A stretch of DNA of 64,000 bases from JAVBMU01 sp031551755 (GCA_031551755.1 JAVBNE010000004.1:17626-81625); one strand, 5' to 3'. Positions 32,423 through 41,849 are shown, counted from the first letter of the stretch. The notes: generated by a model not told the origin, from the letters alone. Made by a program: numbers and translations.

Positions 32423-35400
32423 ATGCATTTGCATCTCCGTTCATCTATTGGCTTTGCCGTGACGACAGCCACCTGCCTTGCTCTGGCGGCCGTCTGTCTG
32501 ACACCCAACGTCGCCAATGCCGCTGACAACCCCGCACCTATGGAACAGCGGGCCGCGAACTCGGTGACTGCCCAGCCGTTGCCGACCGTGCAGATCGACG
32601 ACGGCGTGGTCTGGTCGCAGGCCATGATCGGCAACACGGTCTACGCGGGCGGGAGCTTCGCCAATGCCCGCCCTTCCGGTGCGAGCAAGGGCACGAGTTT
32701 GGTGCCGCGAGGCAATGTACTGGCATACGACATCCGCACAGGGGTGCTCAACGCCAGCTTTGCACCGAAGGTCAACGGTCAGGTGAAGGTCGTCGCAGCA
32801 TCGGATGACGGCAAACGGGTCTACATCGGCGGGACGTTTACGCAGGTGGACGGAAAGGCGCACTACAACGTCGCCGCGCTTGACGCCACCACGGGCGCGG
32901 TCATCGACGGATTCGCACCAGCGGTCGGCGGTTCCTACGTGAATGCCATCGCGGTCAACGGGCCGACGATCTACCTGGGAGGGCTCTTCACCGCGGTCAA
33001 TGGCCAGTCGCGGAGGAACGTGGCTGCGGTGACCAGCGCGGGCCGGGCACTGAGCTGGGCACCGACCACCGACCAGCAGGTCGACGCAATGGTGCTCACC
33101 GCGAAGAAAGACAAGCTAATCATCGGTGGCCGTTTTGGCCAAGTGAACAACACATCCCAACGGGGTATGGCGGCGCTCGACCTGACGGACGGGGCCATGT
33201 TGCCGTGGGCGGTCACGCAAGCCGTACGTAACGGTGGCACTCCCGTCGACAACCCCAAGGCCGGAATCACGGCACTGGCCGCGGACGACTCGGCGGTCTA
33301 CGGCACGGGCTGGGTTTATGGCAACACCGAGACCGGAAACCTGGAGGGCGCCTTCTCCGCCGACCCGCAGACCGGGGCGGTTCGTTGGATCGAGGACTGC
33401 CATGGAGACACCTATGACGTCTACTCCGACGGCACGCAGGTATACACCGTCGGGCACGCCCACGACTGCGAGTCGGTGGGTGGCTTCCCTGAGGGGAAGC
33501 CCCGCTGGCACCATCAGTCCATCGCCTTCACGGCCGCGGCCAAGGGCACCCTGGCGCGGAGCCCGAGGGTCGGCTCGCTTTACCTGGATTGGAGTGGGCG
33601 CCCGTCACCCGCGATGATCGACTGGTTCCCGCAGTGGATCGTGGGCAGTTACACCGGCCAGCACCAGGCCGGCTGGTCCGTGACGGGCAACGGTCAGTAT
33701 CTCTCCATCGGCGGCGAGTTCCCAGGGGTGAACAACAACCCGCAGTACGGTCTGGTCCGGTTCGGCACCAGTGCCGCCGCCGGTGCCGACGCTCAAGGGC
33801 CACGAGTGCCCCGAGCCGACTGGCCGTCCTCGGCCAAGACCGCTGTCGAAGGGGCCACGGTCACCGTCCAGGCCAACTGGGACCGCGATGATCTCACGCT
33901 CACCTACGAGCTCTTCCGTGACGATGGGGCCAAGGCGGTGGCCACCACCACCGCGAAGAGCACCTTCTGGAACCGTCCGACGGTCACCCTGAACGACCCT
34001 GCTGCACCGGTCGGTACCCACGACTACAAGGTCGCGGTCAGCGACCCGGCGGGCAACCGGGTGGTGAGTCAGTCGTCGAGCGCCGAGGTCACGAAGTCGG
34101 GGATCGTGACGCCGGCTCCGACCGCCGCGGTACGGTCCACGGTGAAAGACCTGACGGTCATCTTCGACGCTGACGAGAGCACGGCCGCGACCGGCCTGAC
34201 GGTCACGTCCTATGACTGGGACTTCGGCGACGGCGCGACGGGCACCGGGATCTCCGCGACTCACACATATGCGGAGGCAGGTACCTACACGGCCATGCTG
34301 ACGGTGACCGATTCGGCCGGGCAGACCGGGACGGCCACCAAGTCGGTGACGGTCACCGCCAAATCCGAGACTCCGCCGACCGCGGTCTTCCGTTCGAAGG
34401 TCTCCGGTCTGACGGTCAGTGTGGATGGCGCGAAGAGCACCTCCGACCCGGCCCAGCCGCTGAATGGGTGGGCTTGGGACTTCGGCGACGGGTCCAAGGC
34501 GACAGGTGTCACGGCCACACACACATACGAGAAGGCGGGGAAGTACACGCTCACGTTGTCCGTGGTCGATGCCGCGGGCCGTACGGCGACGGTCTCCAAG
34601 AGGGTCAAGGTGACCTCACCGGCTGAGGTGGTCGCGCCAACGGCCGTAATAACCGCGACCCCCGATGCCAAGGACGGGTCGACCTGGGCCTTCTCCGGAG
34701 CGAACTCCAAGGTGGGTAATGGTGGTGCGATCACCACCTACTCCTGGAGCATCGAGGACGGGAAGACAGTCAGCGGTGAGACCGTTACCCACCGGTTCGC
34801 CAAGAATGGCGTGTACCCAGTCACACTGACGGTCACCGATGCCGCGGGTCGGACCGCCTCGACCACCGAACAGATCACGGTAACGGCCGAGGTCGTGCCA
34901 CCGGCGTCGGCACTTGCCTGGGACGATTTCCAGCGGGCGACGATGTCCGGGTGGGGTGAAGCACCGCGTGGGGGCCTTTGGGCCGTCGCACCTGGGGTGC
35001 CCCCTGTCGCCGACGGCCATGGAACGCTGTCCTTGCTCGGTGGGTTCGCCTCTCCGCATGCCGTGCTTGCCAGCTTCGCCAACCCGAACGTGAACGGCAC
35101 CATCGACATCGCCTTCGATGGACTCCCCTCCAAGGGTGCGGTTTCCGGCGGGCTCGCGACGCATGTCGGCGACTCCGGGCACTACCGGGTGGCGCTGCAG
35201 GCGGATGCACAAGGAAAGGCCAAGGCTCTCCTCGTGCGGCGGGCGGGTCCGGTGGATGTGGTGCTTGCGACCAAGGAAATTGGAGCGTGCAAGCCTGGTC
35301 AGACCTTCAAGATGCGAATCCAGACCACCACTGACAGCGGTGTGACCACGATCTCGGGCAAAGTCTGGGATGCGTCGGAGAGTGAACCGTCGGCGTGGCT

Positions 35401-35533
35401 CGTGACGAGCAAGGACTCGTCGGTGGCGATCGGCGGTCAAGGTGGTATCGGCGTGTTCACCACGGCCTCCGGAGTTCCCAAGCTGTCGGCGGTCAAGGTG
35501 TCGGTCGACAACCTGAACGTCGCCAAGCCCTGA
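32423..35533 (+). CDS. large secreted beta-propeller/PKD protein with lectin-like C-terminus
   Basis: A 1,036-residue exported protein from ATG 32423. The signal peptide (about 1-33) ends in ANA. The propeller region (about 50-450) closely matches its paralog at 26976-30647, sharing LPTVQIDDGVVWSQ and EDCHGDTY. An Ig-like segment (about 465-555) and three PKD domains follow (about 560-830, with YDWDFGDGATG, WAWDFGDGSKATG and a degenerate YSWSIEDGKTVSG). The last 200 residues are beta-rich, beginning DDFQRATMSGWG, and resemble a concanavalin-like glycan-binding fold. No LPXTG or C-terminal anchor is seen. The frame is open 20 codons upstream, but the ATG has AGGA 8 nt before it. Likely surface or matrix adhesion; function inferred. 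Confidence 0.78.
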   Translation: MHLHLRSSIGFAVTTATCLALAAVCLTPNVANAADNPAPMEQRAANSVTAQPLPTVQIDDGVVWSQAMIGNTVYAGGSFANARPSGASKGTSLVPRGNVLAYDIRTGVLNASFAPKVNGQVKVVAASDDGKRVYIGGTFTQVDGKAHYNVAALDATTGAVIDGFAPAVGGSYVNAIAVNGPTIYLGGLFTAVNGQSRRNVAAVTSAGRALSWAPTTDQQVDAMVLTAKKDKLIIGGRFGQVNNTSQRGMAALDLTDGAMLPWAVTQAVRNGGTPVDNPKAGITALAADDSAVYGTGWVYGNTETGNLEGAFSADPQTGAVRWIEDCHGDTYDVYSDGTQVYTVGHAHDCESVGGFPEGKPRWHHQSIAFTAAAKGTLARSPRVGSLYLDWSGRPSPAMIDWFPQWIVGSYTGQHQAGWSVTGNGQYLSIGGEFPGVNNNPQYGLVRFGTSAAAGADAQGPRVPRADWPSSAKTAVEGATVTVQANWDRDDLTLTYELFRDDGAKAVATTTAKSTFWNRPTVTLNDPAAPVGTHDYKVAVSDPAGNRVVSQSSSAEVTKSGIVTPAPTAAVRSTVKDLTVIFDADESTAATGLTVTSYDWDFGDGATGTGISATHTYAEAGTYTAMLTVTDSAGQTGTATKSVTVTAKSETPPTAVFRSKVSGLTVSVDGAKSTSDPAQPLNGWAWDFGDGSKATGVTATHTYEKAGKYTLTLSVVDAAGRTATVSKRVKVTSPAEVVAPTAVITATPDAKDGSTWAFSGANSKVGNGGAITTYSWSIEDGKTVSGETVTHRFAKNGVYPVTLTVTDAAGRTASTTEQITVTAEVVPPASALAWDDFQRATMSGWGEAPRGGLWAVAPGVPPVADGHGTLSLLGGFASPHAVLASFANPNVNGTIDIAFDGLPSKGAVSGGLATHVGDSGHYRVALQADAQGKAKALLVRRAGPVDVVLATKEIGACKPGQTFKMRIQTTTDSGVTTISGKVWDASESEPSAWLVTSKDSSVAIGGQGGIGVFTTASGVPKLSAVKVSVDNLNVAKP

Positions 35534-35555
35534 GCCAGACGGCAGCGAACGGCTC

Positions 35556-35585
35556 GTTCGTCCCCGGCGTCCGCCGGGGACGAAC
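35556..35585 (+). terminator. terminator hairpin after second surface-protein gene
   Basis: GTTCGTCCCCGGC and GCCGGGGACGAAC form a perfect 13-bp stem with a 4-nt loop, beginning 23 bp after the stop codon. It has the geometry of an intrinsic terminator, although no T-run follows. It separates this gene from the RNB nuclease gene. Confidence 0.85.
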
Positions 35586-35625
35586 GCTGCCTCGGGGATG
35601 CCGCCGCGCTCCTGGGCGCCTGACG

Positions 35626-35631
35626 TAAGGT
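35626..35631 (+). promoter_or_regulatory. candidate leaderless -10 element of the RNB nuclease gene
   Basis: TAAGGT is followed by exactly 6 nt and the GTG start at 35638. This is the spacing expected for a leaderless transcript, and no Shine-Dalgarno is present. Confidence 0.4.
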
Positions 35632-35637
35632 CAGGGC

Positions 35638-37089
35638 GTGTCTACTCGATCGTTGCACCTTGCCTCCTCAGCGGATGCTGATGAGGTCGTCCGTGCCCTG
35701 ACGGCGCTGCGCTCCGAGTTGCGGGTGCCTGCGCGCTTCTCCGCCGAGGCGCTGGCCGAGGCTCGCTCCGTGACTCCGCAGCCGGTCGACACGGATTTCC
35801 GGGACATTCCCTTCGTGACGATCGATCCGCCGGGATCTTTGGATCTCGACCAGGCCGTTCACGTGGCGGCGACTTCCGCGGGATTCGTCGTGCACTACGC
35901 CATCGCCGATGTTGCCTCGTTCGTCGCCCCGGGCGGGGCTCTTGACCTCGAGACCCATGAACGCGGTACGACGTTGTACGGTCCCGACACGCGCATTCCC
36001 TTGCACCCGTTGGAGCTCTCGGAGGGTTCCGCAAGCCTGCTTCCGGGGGTGGATCGGCCGGCGGTCGTATGGCGGATCGAGGTCGACGAGGGCGGCGAAA
36101 TCATCGACGGTGTGGTCCGCAGGGGACTGGTGCGCTCCCGTGAGCAGTTGACCTACGCCCAGGCGCAGGAGCGGATCAATGCGGGCTCACCTGAACTCGG
36201 CTTGCTCCGGACGGTCGGCGAGCTGCGTCAGCGATGTGAACGGGAGCGCGGTGGCGTCTCCCTCGACGTTCCCGAACAGGAGATCACTACTTCCCCCGAC
36301 GGCTCGTTCGGGTTGAAGCTGAGGTCGACCCTGCCGGTGGAGGGCTGGAACGCCCAGATCTCCCTCCTTACCGGAATCTTCGCGGCCCGCATGATGCGCG
36401 CGGGGGGAGTCGGCATCTTCCGGGCACTGCCACCGGCCGATCCGCGAGACCTGGCGCGGCTCCGGCACACCGCCAGGGCACTCGGCATCGTCTGGGCGCC
36501 CGAAGCCGGCTACGGCGATGTGCTCGCTACGGTGAACTCGACCCATCCCCGGGAGGCTGCCTTCTTGGCGGAGGCGACCACGCTGTTTCGGGGGGCCTCC
36601 TATGTCGCTTTCGGCGGTTTCGGGCAGGCTCCGGGTGTGCCCGCGGCCGCGGCCCATGCGGCTATCGCGGCCGAGTATGCCCATGTCACAGCGCCGTTGC
36701 GGAGGCTGGTGGACCGCTACGGTACAGAGGTCTGCCTCGCCCTCGACGCAGGCAAGGACGTACCCGAGTGGGTGCTCTCGGCGCTGGGTGACCTGCCGGA
36801 GACGATGGCGCGGACGGGCCGCCGAGCATCCGCCTATGACAGGGGAGTGCTGGATGTCGTCGAGGCGGCCCTGCTGTCAACGCGGATCGGGGAGAGCTTG
36901 GGCGGTGTCGTGGTAGACGTCGATGATCGATCCCGGCAGGGCCGTCGAGGGCGACGGGGTCAGGTCGCTCTCGCCGAGCCCCCCGTCCGGGCGCGCGCGG
37001 AAGGCGAACTCGCCCTCGGCGAGGTCGTACAGGCCACGGTTGCGGAGGCGTCGATCGCCGACCGTCGCGTGATGCTGCGGGTGGGCTAG
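35638..37089 (+). CDS. RNB domain ribonuclease (RNase II/R family)
   Basis: A 483-residue exoribonuclease-like protein. The RNB catalytic core is clear: [16 protein letters not shown] (aspartates that bind Mg), [15 protein letters not shown], and [33 protein letters not shown] is the C-terminal RNB motif with the conserved Arg. RNase II/R enzymes degrade RNA 3' to 5'. The protein lacks N-terminal cold-shock domains, giving the short actinobacterial form, and a basic segment near residue 430 may bind RNA. It is followed after 2 bp by an SCP-like gene and then the purF cluster. The GTG at 35638 appears leaderless. Confidence 0.9.
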   Translation: MSTRSLHLASSADADEVVRALTALRSELRVPARFSAEALAEARSVTPQPVDTDFRDIPFVTIDPPGSLDLDQAVHVAATSAGFVVHYAIADVASFVAPGGALDLETHERGTTLYGPDTRIPLHPLELSEGSASLLPGVDRPAVVWRIEVDEGGEIIDGVVRRGLVRSREQLTYAQAQERINAGSPELGLLRTVGELRQRCERERGGVSLDVPEQEITTSPDGSFGLKLRSTLPVEGWNAQISLLTGIFAARMMRAGGVGIFRALPPADPRDLARLRHTARALGIVWAPEAGYGDVLATVNSTHPREAAFLAEATTLFRGASYVAFGGFGQAPGVPAAAAHAAIAAEYAHVTAPLRRLVDRYGTEVCLALDAGKDVPEWVLSALGDLPETMARTGRRASAYDRGVLDVVEAALLSTRIGESLGGVVVDVDDRSRQGRRGRRGQVALAEPPVRARAEGELALGEVVQATVAEASIADRRVMLRVG

Positions 37090-37091
37090 CC

Positions 37092-37466
37092 GTGTCCGCT
37101 CGTCGTCGCGCCGATCCGCAGGCCGGCCGCGCCGCGCTGGCCGCCTGGCGCGCGGGCACGGCCGATCGCGCACAGGTTTGGATGGCGGTGCGCTTCACCC
37201 TTGAGGAAGTGGCCGAAATCGCCCCCGGGCGGGCGGTGGAAGTCCGGGTGCCGCCGGCCGGTGCCGTGCAATGTGTGGCCGGTCCTCGGCATACGAGGGG
37301 GACGCCGCCGAACGTGATCGAAATGGATCCCGCTACGTGGCTGGATTTGGTGTTGGGCGAGTTGTCGTGGCCCGAAGCGCTGAGCGATGGGCGGGTGCGG
37401 GCCTCCGGTGACCGTGCGGATCTCAGTGGACTGCTGCCACTGCCGGTGGCACGGGAGCGCTGTTAG
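37092..37466 (+). CDS. sterol carrier family protein (bacterial SCP orthologue)
   Basis: A 124-residue small protein, 2 bp after the nuclease gene. [26 protein letters not shown] and [18 protein letters not shown] are typical of the actinobacterial SCP-2-like fold, with a hydrophobic core that may bind lipid-like ligands. The GTG start lies directly after the RNB stop, so the two are probably cotranscribed. In many actinobacteria a protein of this type sits next to purF, as here. The biological role is unknown. Confidence 0.8.
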   Translation: MSARRRADPQAGRAALAAWRAGTADRAQVWMAVRFTLEEVAEIAPGRAVEVRVPPAGAVQCVAGPRHTRGTPPNVIEMDPATWLDLVLGELSWPEALSDGRVRASGDRADLSGLLPLPVARERC

Positions 37467-37551
37467 GAGGACTCCGTGCTGTGGTTCCTTCGCGCGAATC
37501 CCCGCGCCGGGGCATCCCCCACCGACCGCGCCGACAATCGCAGCGTCCGGG

Positions 37552-37557
37552 TATCGT
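37552..37557 (+). promoter_or_regulatory. candidate leaderless -10 element of small membrane protein gene
   Basis: TATCGT is followed by 6 nt (CGGCTT) and the GTG at 37564. This fits a leaderless start. No -35 match is evident. Confidence 0.35.
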
Positions 37558-37563
37558 CGGCTT

Positions 37564-37908
37564 GTGACTCCCGACGATGTGCCGAGCCCCGATCCGACGC
37601 CTGCCGCCGTGGAGCCCGCACCCGAGGGACCCGCCCCGGAGGCTGAAGTGCGCGACGTCGTCGATCCGGCGTCCGTGCGTCGTGCGCCGCGCTACGGTGC
37701 CTTCTTCACGGTCGGCGCCTCGGTGGGATTCGTCATCGGAGTCGCGATGGGGCTGTGGTGGCTCGCCTCGGATTCCTCCTCGGGGGTGTCGAATCCAGGG
37801 GCACGCGTGGCCATCCTCATTGGTGGGGCGATCGGCTGCGGAGTGCTCATCGCAGCCGTGGTGGCGGTGATCGCCGACCAGCGCAGCCTGCGCGGACGCC
37901 GCTCCTAG
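37564..37908 (+). CDS. small membrane protein of unknown function
   Basis: A 114-residue protein. The first 40 residues are Pro/Glu-rich and probably cytosolic. Two membrane helices follow, near residues 43-65 (FFTVGASVGFVIGVAMGLWW) and 77-103. The tail is short and basic (RSLRGRRS). No domain is recognised. The frame is open to 37387, but the GTG at 37564 has a -10-like hexamer 6 nt upstream and gives a compact protein. It lies between the SCP-like gene and purF on the same strand, in the position where actinobacteria often have a small hypothetical gene. Confidence 0.7.
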   Translation: MTPDDVPSPDPTPAAVEPAPEGPAPEAEVRDVVDPASVRRAPRYGAFFTVGASVGFVIGVAMGLWWLASDSSSGVSNPGARVAILIGGAIGCGVLIAAVVAVIADQRSLRGRRS

Positions 37909-37965
37909 AGCCTGGGGCCGGCCCTCTTCCCTGTGGACGCGGCCAGGGGTGCCCGGTCCGTATGG

Positions 37966-37971
37966 GAGACT
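37966..37971 (+). promoter_or_regulatory. candidate leaderless -10 element of purF
   Basis: GAGACT is followed by 6 nt (GGGGCC) and the GTG start. The same hexamer precedes purC, 7 nt from its GTG. No Shine-Dalgarno is present. Confidence 0.4.
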
Positions 37972-37977
37972 GGGGCC

Positions 37978-39525
37978 GTGGCACCACGCGGAGACGGACT
38001 GCTGAACCACGACCTCATGCCGGGGGAGAAATCCCCTCAGGATGCCTGTGGCGTCTTCGGCGTATGGGCGCCTGGTGAGGACGTCGCCAAGCTCACCTAC
38101 TTCGGTCTTTATGCGTTGCAGCATCGTGGCCAAGAGTCTGCCGGGATCGCCACCAGTAATGGTGAGCAGATCCTCGTTTACAAGGACCTCGGGCTTGTCT
38201 CCCAGGTATTCGACGAGACCGCGCTGAACGCCCTCACCGGTCACATCGCGGTGGGGCATTGCCGCTATTCGACGACCGGTGGAGTCACCTGGGAGAATGC
38301 CCAGCCGACTCTTGGAGCCACCGCGGCCGGAACGGTTGCACTGGGTCACAACGGCAACCTCACCAACTCAACCGACCTCATCAATCTCGTTGCCGAGCGT
38401 TACGGCGCTCAGCGGCGCGGTGAGCTCGCGCGTGGGAACACGACTGACACCGCGTTGATCACGGCGCTCTTCGAGGGCTCCGCTGACCGCACCCTGGAGG
38501 CCACGGCGCTGGAGGTCCTGCCCAGCCTTCGGGGAGCCTTCAGCCTGGTATTCATGGATGAGCGCACTCTGTACGCCGCCCGTGACCCACAAGGGGTGCG
38601 GCCACTCGTCCTGGGTCGGTTGGAGCGCGGCTGGGTGGTCGCCAGCGAGACTCCTGCTCTGGACATCGTGGGCGCCTCCTTCGTCCGGGAGATCGAACCC
38701 GGTGAACTCATCGCCATTGATGCCGATGGCCTGCGTTCGCAGCGGTTCGCCCCGATCGAACGCGCAGGGTGTGTCTTCGAGTATGTCTATCTCGCCCGGC
38801 CCGACACCGTGATCCACGGGCGTTCCGTGCATGCGGCGCGGGTCGAGATGGGGCGCATGCTCGCTCGGGAGCACCCGGTCGACGCCGATCTCGTGATGCC
38901 GGTCCCGTCGTCCGGGACGCCGGCCGCGATCGGCTACGCGCAAGAGGCGGGTATCCCCTTCGGTCAGGGGCTGACGAAGAACGCCTACGTGGGCCGCACA
39001 TTTATTCAGCCGTCGGATACCCTTCGCCAGCTCGGAATCCGTCTCAAGCTCAACCCCCTGCGGCATGTCATCCGCGGTAAGCGCCTGATCGTCGTGGACG
39101 ACTCGATCGTGCGGGGGAATACCCAGCGGGCGTTGATCCGGATGCTCCGCGAGGCCGGAGCCGCCGAGGTTCACGTGCGGATCAGCTCACCACCGGTGAA
39201 GTGGCCCTGTTTCTACGGGATCGACTTCGCCTCTCGTGCCGAACTGATCGCCAACGGGCTGTCCCCGGAAGACGTCGGTGCCTCACTCGGTGCGGACTCG
39301 CTCGGCTATGTCTCGCTCGCGGGCATGGTCAGCGCCACGGAGCAAGCGGCCAGTCAGCTCTGCACGGCGTGTTTCACCGGTAAGTACCCGATCGACTTGC
39401 CGGCTGACGATCAGCTCGGTAAGCACCTGCTGGAGCAAGCCCAGCTGCCTCTCGGCGCTCCCGAGGACGGGTTGCGGTCGCTGTCTTCCGGCGCGGGTGG
39501 CGCCAGCGCGCTCGATCACCCGTGA
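37978..39525 (+). CDS. purF: amidophosphoribosyltransferase
   Basis: A 515-residue enzyme of the first committed purine step, making phosphoribosylamine from PRPP and glutamine. The propeptide precedes the N-terminal nucleophile Cys24 in DACGVFGVW. The glutaminase half has GLYALQHRGQESAGIA and GHCRYSTTGG. The phosphoribosyltransferase half has IVVDDSIVRGNTQRAL (PRPP loop) and cysteines (CFYGIDFAS, QLCTACFTGKYP) in the positions of the Fe-S/structural cysteines. The start GTG 37978 gives APRGDGLLNHDLMPGEK, the usual actinobacterial leader; the frame is open further. purM follows after 45 bp. Confidence 0.96.
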   Translation: MAPRGDGLLNHDLMPGEKSPQDACGVFGVWAPGEDVAKLTYFGLYALQHRGQESAGIATSNGEQILVYKDLGLVSQVFDETALNALTGHIAVGHCRYSTTGGVTWENAQPTLGATAAGTVALGHNGNLTNSTDLINLVAERYGAQRRGELARGNTTDTALITALFEGSADRTLEATALEVLPSLRGAFSLVFMDERTLYAARDPQGVRPLVLGRLERGWVVASETPALDIVGASFVREIEPGELIAIDADGLRSQRFAPIERAGCVFEYVYLARPDTVIHGRSVHAARVEMGRMLAREHPVDADLVMPVPSSGTPAAIGYAQEAGIPFGQGLTKNAYVGRTFIQPSDTLRQLGIRLKLNPLRHVIRGKRLIVVDDSIVRGNTQRALIRMLREAGAAEVHVRISSPPVKWPCFYGIDFASRAELIANGLSPEDVGASLGADSLGYVSLAGMVSATEQAASQLCTACFTGKYPIDLPADDQLGKHLLEQAQLPLGAPEDGLRSLSSGAGGASALDHP

Positions 39526-39570
39526 GCACTCGCCGGTCCTTGGCCAATCACCCCCTGACGAGGAGCCTTC

Positions 39571-40680
39571 GTGTCTGAACAGCCCGGACTGACCTATGCC
39601 GCCGTCGGTGTGGACACCGTCGCCGGAGACCGTGCGGTCGACCTCATGAAGGCGGCTGTGAAGCGGACTCACGGACCGGAGGTCATCGGTGGGTTCGGCG
39701 GTTTCGCCGGTCTTTTCGACCTACGCGGATTGGCCGACTACCGGCGCCCCGTGTTGGCGTCATCGACCGATGGGGTGGGTACCAAGGTCGCCATCGCGCA
39801 GGCTCTCGACAAGCACGACACGATCGGTTTCGACCTGGTTGGCATGGTCGTGGACGACATCGTGGTCGTCGGTGCCAAACCGTTGTTCATGACCGATTAC
39901 ATCGCCTGCGGACGGGTTGTTCCAGATCGGATCGCGGCGATCGTGCGCGGTATCGCGGCGGCATGTGAGGTGGCGGGGACCGCGCTCGTGGGCGGCGAGA
40001 CGGCCGAACACCCTGGCCTGCTCGGCCCCGACGAGTACGACGTTGCGGGAGCGGTGACGGGAATCGTGGAGGGCGACGACCTGTTGGGACCCCAACGGGT
40101 GCGGGCCGGTGATGTCTTGATCGCGATGGCGTCCTCAGGGCTGCATTCGAACGGATACTCGCTGGTTCGCGCCGCGATCGCCCAGGCCGGTTGGTCGTGG
40201 GATCGTCCGGTCGAGGAACTCGGCCGCACCCTGGGGGAGGAGCTTCTCGAGCCCACCCGGGTCTACGCCGCCGATGCCTTGGCGCTGGCCGCAGACACCG
40301 CAGCGCAGGTGCATGCCTTCTCCCACATCACCGGTGGTGGGATCGCCGCCAACCTCGCACGGGTGTTGCCGGCGGGGTTGCTGGCGACCATCGACCGGGG
40401 TACGTGGGCGGTGCCACCGGTCTTTTCCCTGGTGGAAGAGTTGGGTGGTGTACCTCGGGCGGATCTGGAGAACACCCTGAACATGGGCGTCGGCATGATT
40501 GCGGTGGTGGGTCCCGATGGTGCCGACGCCGCGTTGGCGCGGTGCGCCGCGCTGGGCGTTCCCTCGTGGACGCTCGGCACCATCGTCGAAGACGATGCGG
40601 CGGCCAAGGGCGCGGATGTCGTGACGGGCACCAAGGGTGTCGACGGTGGTGCTGTCAGGTTGGTCGGCAGCCACCGCTGA
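39571..40680 (+). CDS. purM: phosphoribosylformylglycinamidine cyclo-ligase
   Basis: A 369-residue AIR synthetase, closing the imidazole ring of FGAM with ATP. SSTDGVGTKVAIAQ, DLVGMVVDDIVVVGAKPLFMTDYIACG, GGETAEHPG and SSGLHSNGYSLVR are diagnostic, and HITGGGIAANLARVLP lies in the second half. The GTG start has GAGGAG upstream. It follows purF closely and ends before a bidirectional terminator-like hairpin. The length is slightly above the usual 340-350, with the extra residues in the C-terminal part. Confidence 0.96.
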   Translation: MSEQPGLTYAAVGVDTVAGDRAVDLMKAAVKRTHGPEVIGGFGGFAGLFDLRGLADYRRPVLASSTDGVGTKVAIAQALDKHDTIGFDLVGMVVDDIVVVGAKPLFMTDYIACGRVVPDRIAAIVRGIAAACEVAGTALVGGETAEHPGLLGPDEYDVAGAVTGIVEGDDLLGPQRVRAGDVLIAMASSGLHSNGYSLVRAAIAQAGWSWDRPVEELGRTLGEELLEPTRVYAADALALAADTAAQVHAFSHITGGGIAANLARVLPAGLLATIDRGTWAVPPVFSLVEELGGVPRADLENTLNMGVGMIAVVGPDGADAALARCAALGVPSWTLGTIVEDDAAAKGADVVTGTKGVDGGAVRLVGSHR

Positions 40681-40750
40681 GCCTTCATGGGGCGGTCGGT
40701 GCGAGGGGTCCGCTGTGGACCAACCCGGGGTGGACGCACGACAGGGTCGC

Positions 40751-40787
40751 GGGACGCCTCTGATCGTGCTCAGGTCAGAGGCGACCC
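40751..40787. terminator. bidirectional terminator-like hairpin between purM and DUF3073
   Basis: GGGACGCCTCTGA (40751-40763) and TCAGAGGCGACCC (40775-40787) form a 13-bp stem with one mismatch and an 11-nt loop. It lies between convergent purM and the DUF3073 gene, so it can serve both transcripts. Confidence 0.65.
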
Positions 40788-40819
40788 GTCGAGGTGATTA
40801 CTCCGGTCCGGTGCGGACC

Positions 40820-41026
40820 TCAGCGGTCCTCGGACCAGTCGGTGTAACGCTGGTCGTACGCGTCCTCCGAGCTGTCCTCGCTCGAGAAGCGCGAATCAGT
40901 CGCCACATCGGTGTGACCGTGCCCGGTCAGCTCCTGTTCGAGGGCGCGGTAGTTGGTCTCGGGGCTGTAGTACTTCAGCGCCCGAGCTACCTTGGTCTGC
41001 TTAGCCTTCTGACGGCCGCGGCCCAT
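40820..41026 (-). CDS. DUF3073 domain-containing protein
   Basis: A 68-residue protein. The basic N-terminus MGRGRQKAKQTKVARALKYY and the following SPETNYRALEQEL are the DUF3073 signature. The rest is Ser/Asp/Glu-rich and likely disordered. The family is found almost only in actinobacteria, frequently near purM and bldC as here. The function is unknown, and the basic start suggests nucleic-acid contact (inference). A GGAG-containing segment lies upstream of the ATG. Confidence 0.93.
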   Translation of the reverse strand: MGRGRQKAKQTKVARALKYYSPETNYRALEQELTGHGHTDVATDSRFSSEDSSEDAYDQRYTDWSEDR

Positions 41027-41389
41027 GGCTCCGACCCCCTCTAACGTAGAAGCGGGGCGGCATCGTCTCAGACGTGCGGCCCCGGGTGAAGTTTCGTCTG
41101 TTCAGAGCACTACGGTACATGCTTGATGGCCCTCACAGCCAGTCCGGCCGACGAGTCACTGCCAAAGACCGATTCGACCGTCCGGCAAAAGTGTGATCTG
41201 TACCTCATTTTCGCTGTGATTCGCGCCATTTCTAGTCCTGTTCGCCGGGTTCGGGTTATAGAGCCCCAAATTCACCCGTCGCTCAAGTCGTGCGATCTCC
41301 GCATGCTGGTCACAATGGAGGAAGTGGCGGAAGCTGTCCTCTGATCCGGCAGGAGCCGGACCAGCACGCCGCTAGGAGGAGGTGTCGTG
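41027..41389. other. gene-free region upstream of bldC
   Basis: A 363-bp divergent region between the DUF3073 gene and bldC. The stretch from about 41180 to 41280 is visibly less GC-rich and contains TTATAG near 41256-41261, a possible -10 for bldC, but no -35 at a good distance was found. Short open frames here have no family signature. A long leader would suit a regulatory gene such as bldC. Confidence 0.5.
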
Positions 41390-41602
41390 ATGTCCATGCA
41401 TGGAGAGTCCGAGGTCTTGCTCACTCCCGCTGAGGTCGCCAGCCTTTTCCGCGTCGACCCCAAGACGGTGACCCGCTGGGCGAAGGCCGGCAAGCTGTCG
41501 TCGATCCGTACTCTCGGTGGCCACCGCCGCTATCGGGAATCGGAAGTGCGAGCCTTGTTGGGCGCTGCGAGCGAGTCGCTGGACGGTTCCGCTCCGGAGT
41601 GA
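41390..41602 (+). CDS. bldC: BldC-type MerR-like developmental regulator
   Basis: A 70-residue single-domain DNA-binding protein. LLTPAEVASLFRVDPKTVTR, WAKAGKLSSIRTLGGHRRYR and ESEVRALL match Streptomyces BldC nearly throughout. BldC is a MerR-like winged-HTH protein that binds direct repeats head-to-tail and controls developmental timing in Streptomyces; the role in this organism may differ. ATG 41390 lies 7 nt after GGAGG. An upstream in-frame GTG at 41387 is too close to the ribosome binding site. Downstream is a large non-coding stretch with duplicated sequence. Confidence 0.93.
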   Translation: MSMHGESEVLLTPAEVASLFRVDPKTVTRWAKAGKLSSIRTLGGHRRYRESEVRALLGAASESLDGSAPE

Positions 41603-41649
41603 CCGGAAGGGCTGTCCGGCATCCCGCTCCCTCAGTGCGTGCCACGTGC

Positions 41650-41817
41650 GTGGCTCAGCGGGGGGCTGGACGTGGACGCGGGTGAGCGCTGTGAAGCCGG
41701 ATGCGGCCGAACACGATCGCTGAACGAACATCGGCGGGGGGTGGCTCAGGGGGGGGCTGGCCGGGGCCGCGGGTGAGCGCTGTGACGCCGGTTGCGGCCT
41801 ACCCCGATCGCTTACCG
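41650..41817. repeat. imperfect direct duplication downstream of bldC
   Basis: Two copies of about 76 bp start at 41650 and 41741, 91 bp apart. Both begin GTGGCTCAG, share GGTGAGCGCTGTGA, and have GCGGCC and CGATCGCT in the same order. The copies differ mainly by G/C substitutions and small changes. The second copy carries a longer G-run. Confidence 0.75.
41736..41773 (+). other. potential G-quadruplex motif
   Basis: Four G-runs of 6, 8, 4 and 3 bases are separated by loops of 7, 6 and 4 nt on the + strand. This fits the standard G3+N1-7 pattern. It lies in the duplicated region downstream of bldC. Confidence 0.5.
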
Positions 41818-41826
41818 ACCTTGGGG

Positions 41827-41849
41827 GGGGTCTGCCTCCGGCAGACCCC
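41827..41849. terminator. terminator-like hairpin between bldC and DUF3618 genes
   Basis: GGGGTCTGCC and GGCAGACCCC form a perfect 10-bp stem with a TCC loop. It lies between convergent genes. It follows a run of G on the + strand and has no T-run, so its strength as a terminator is uncertain. Confidence 0.6.
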
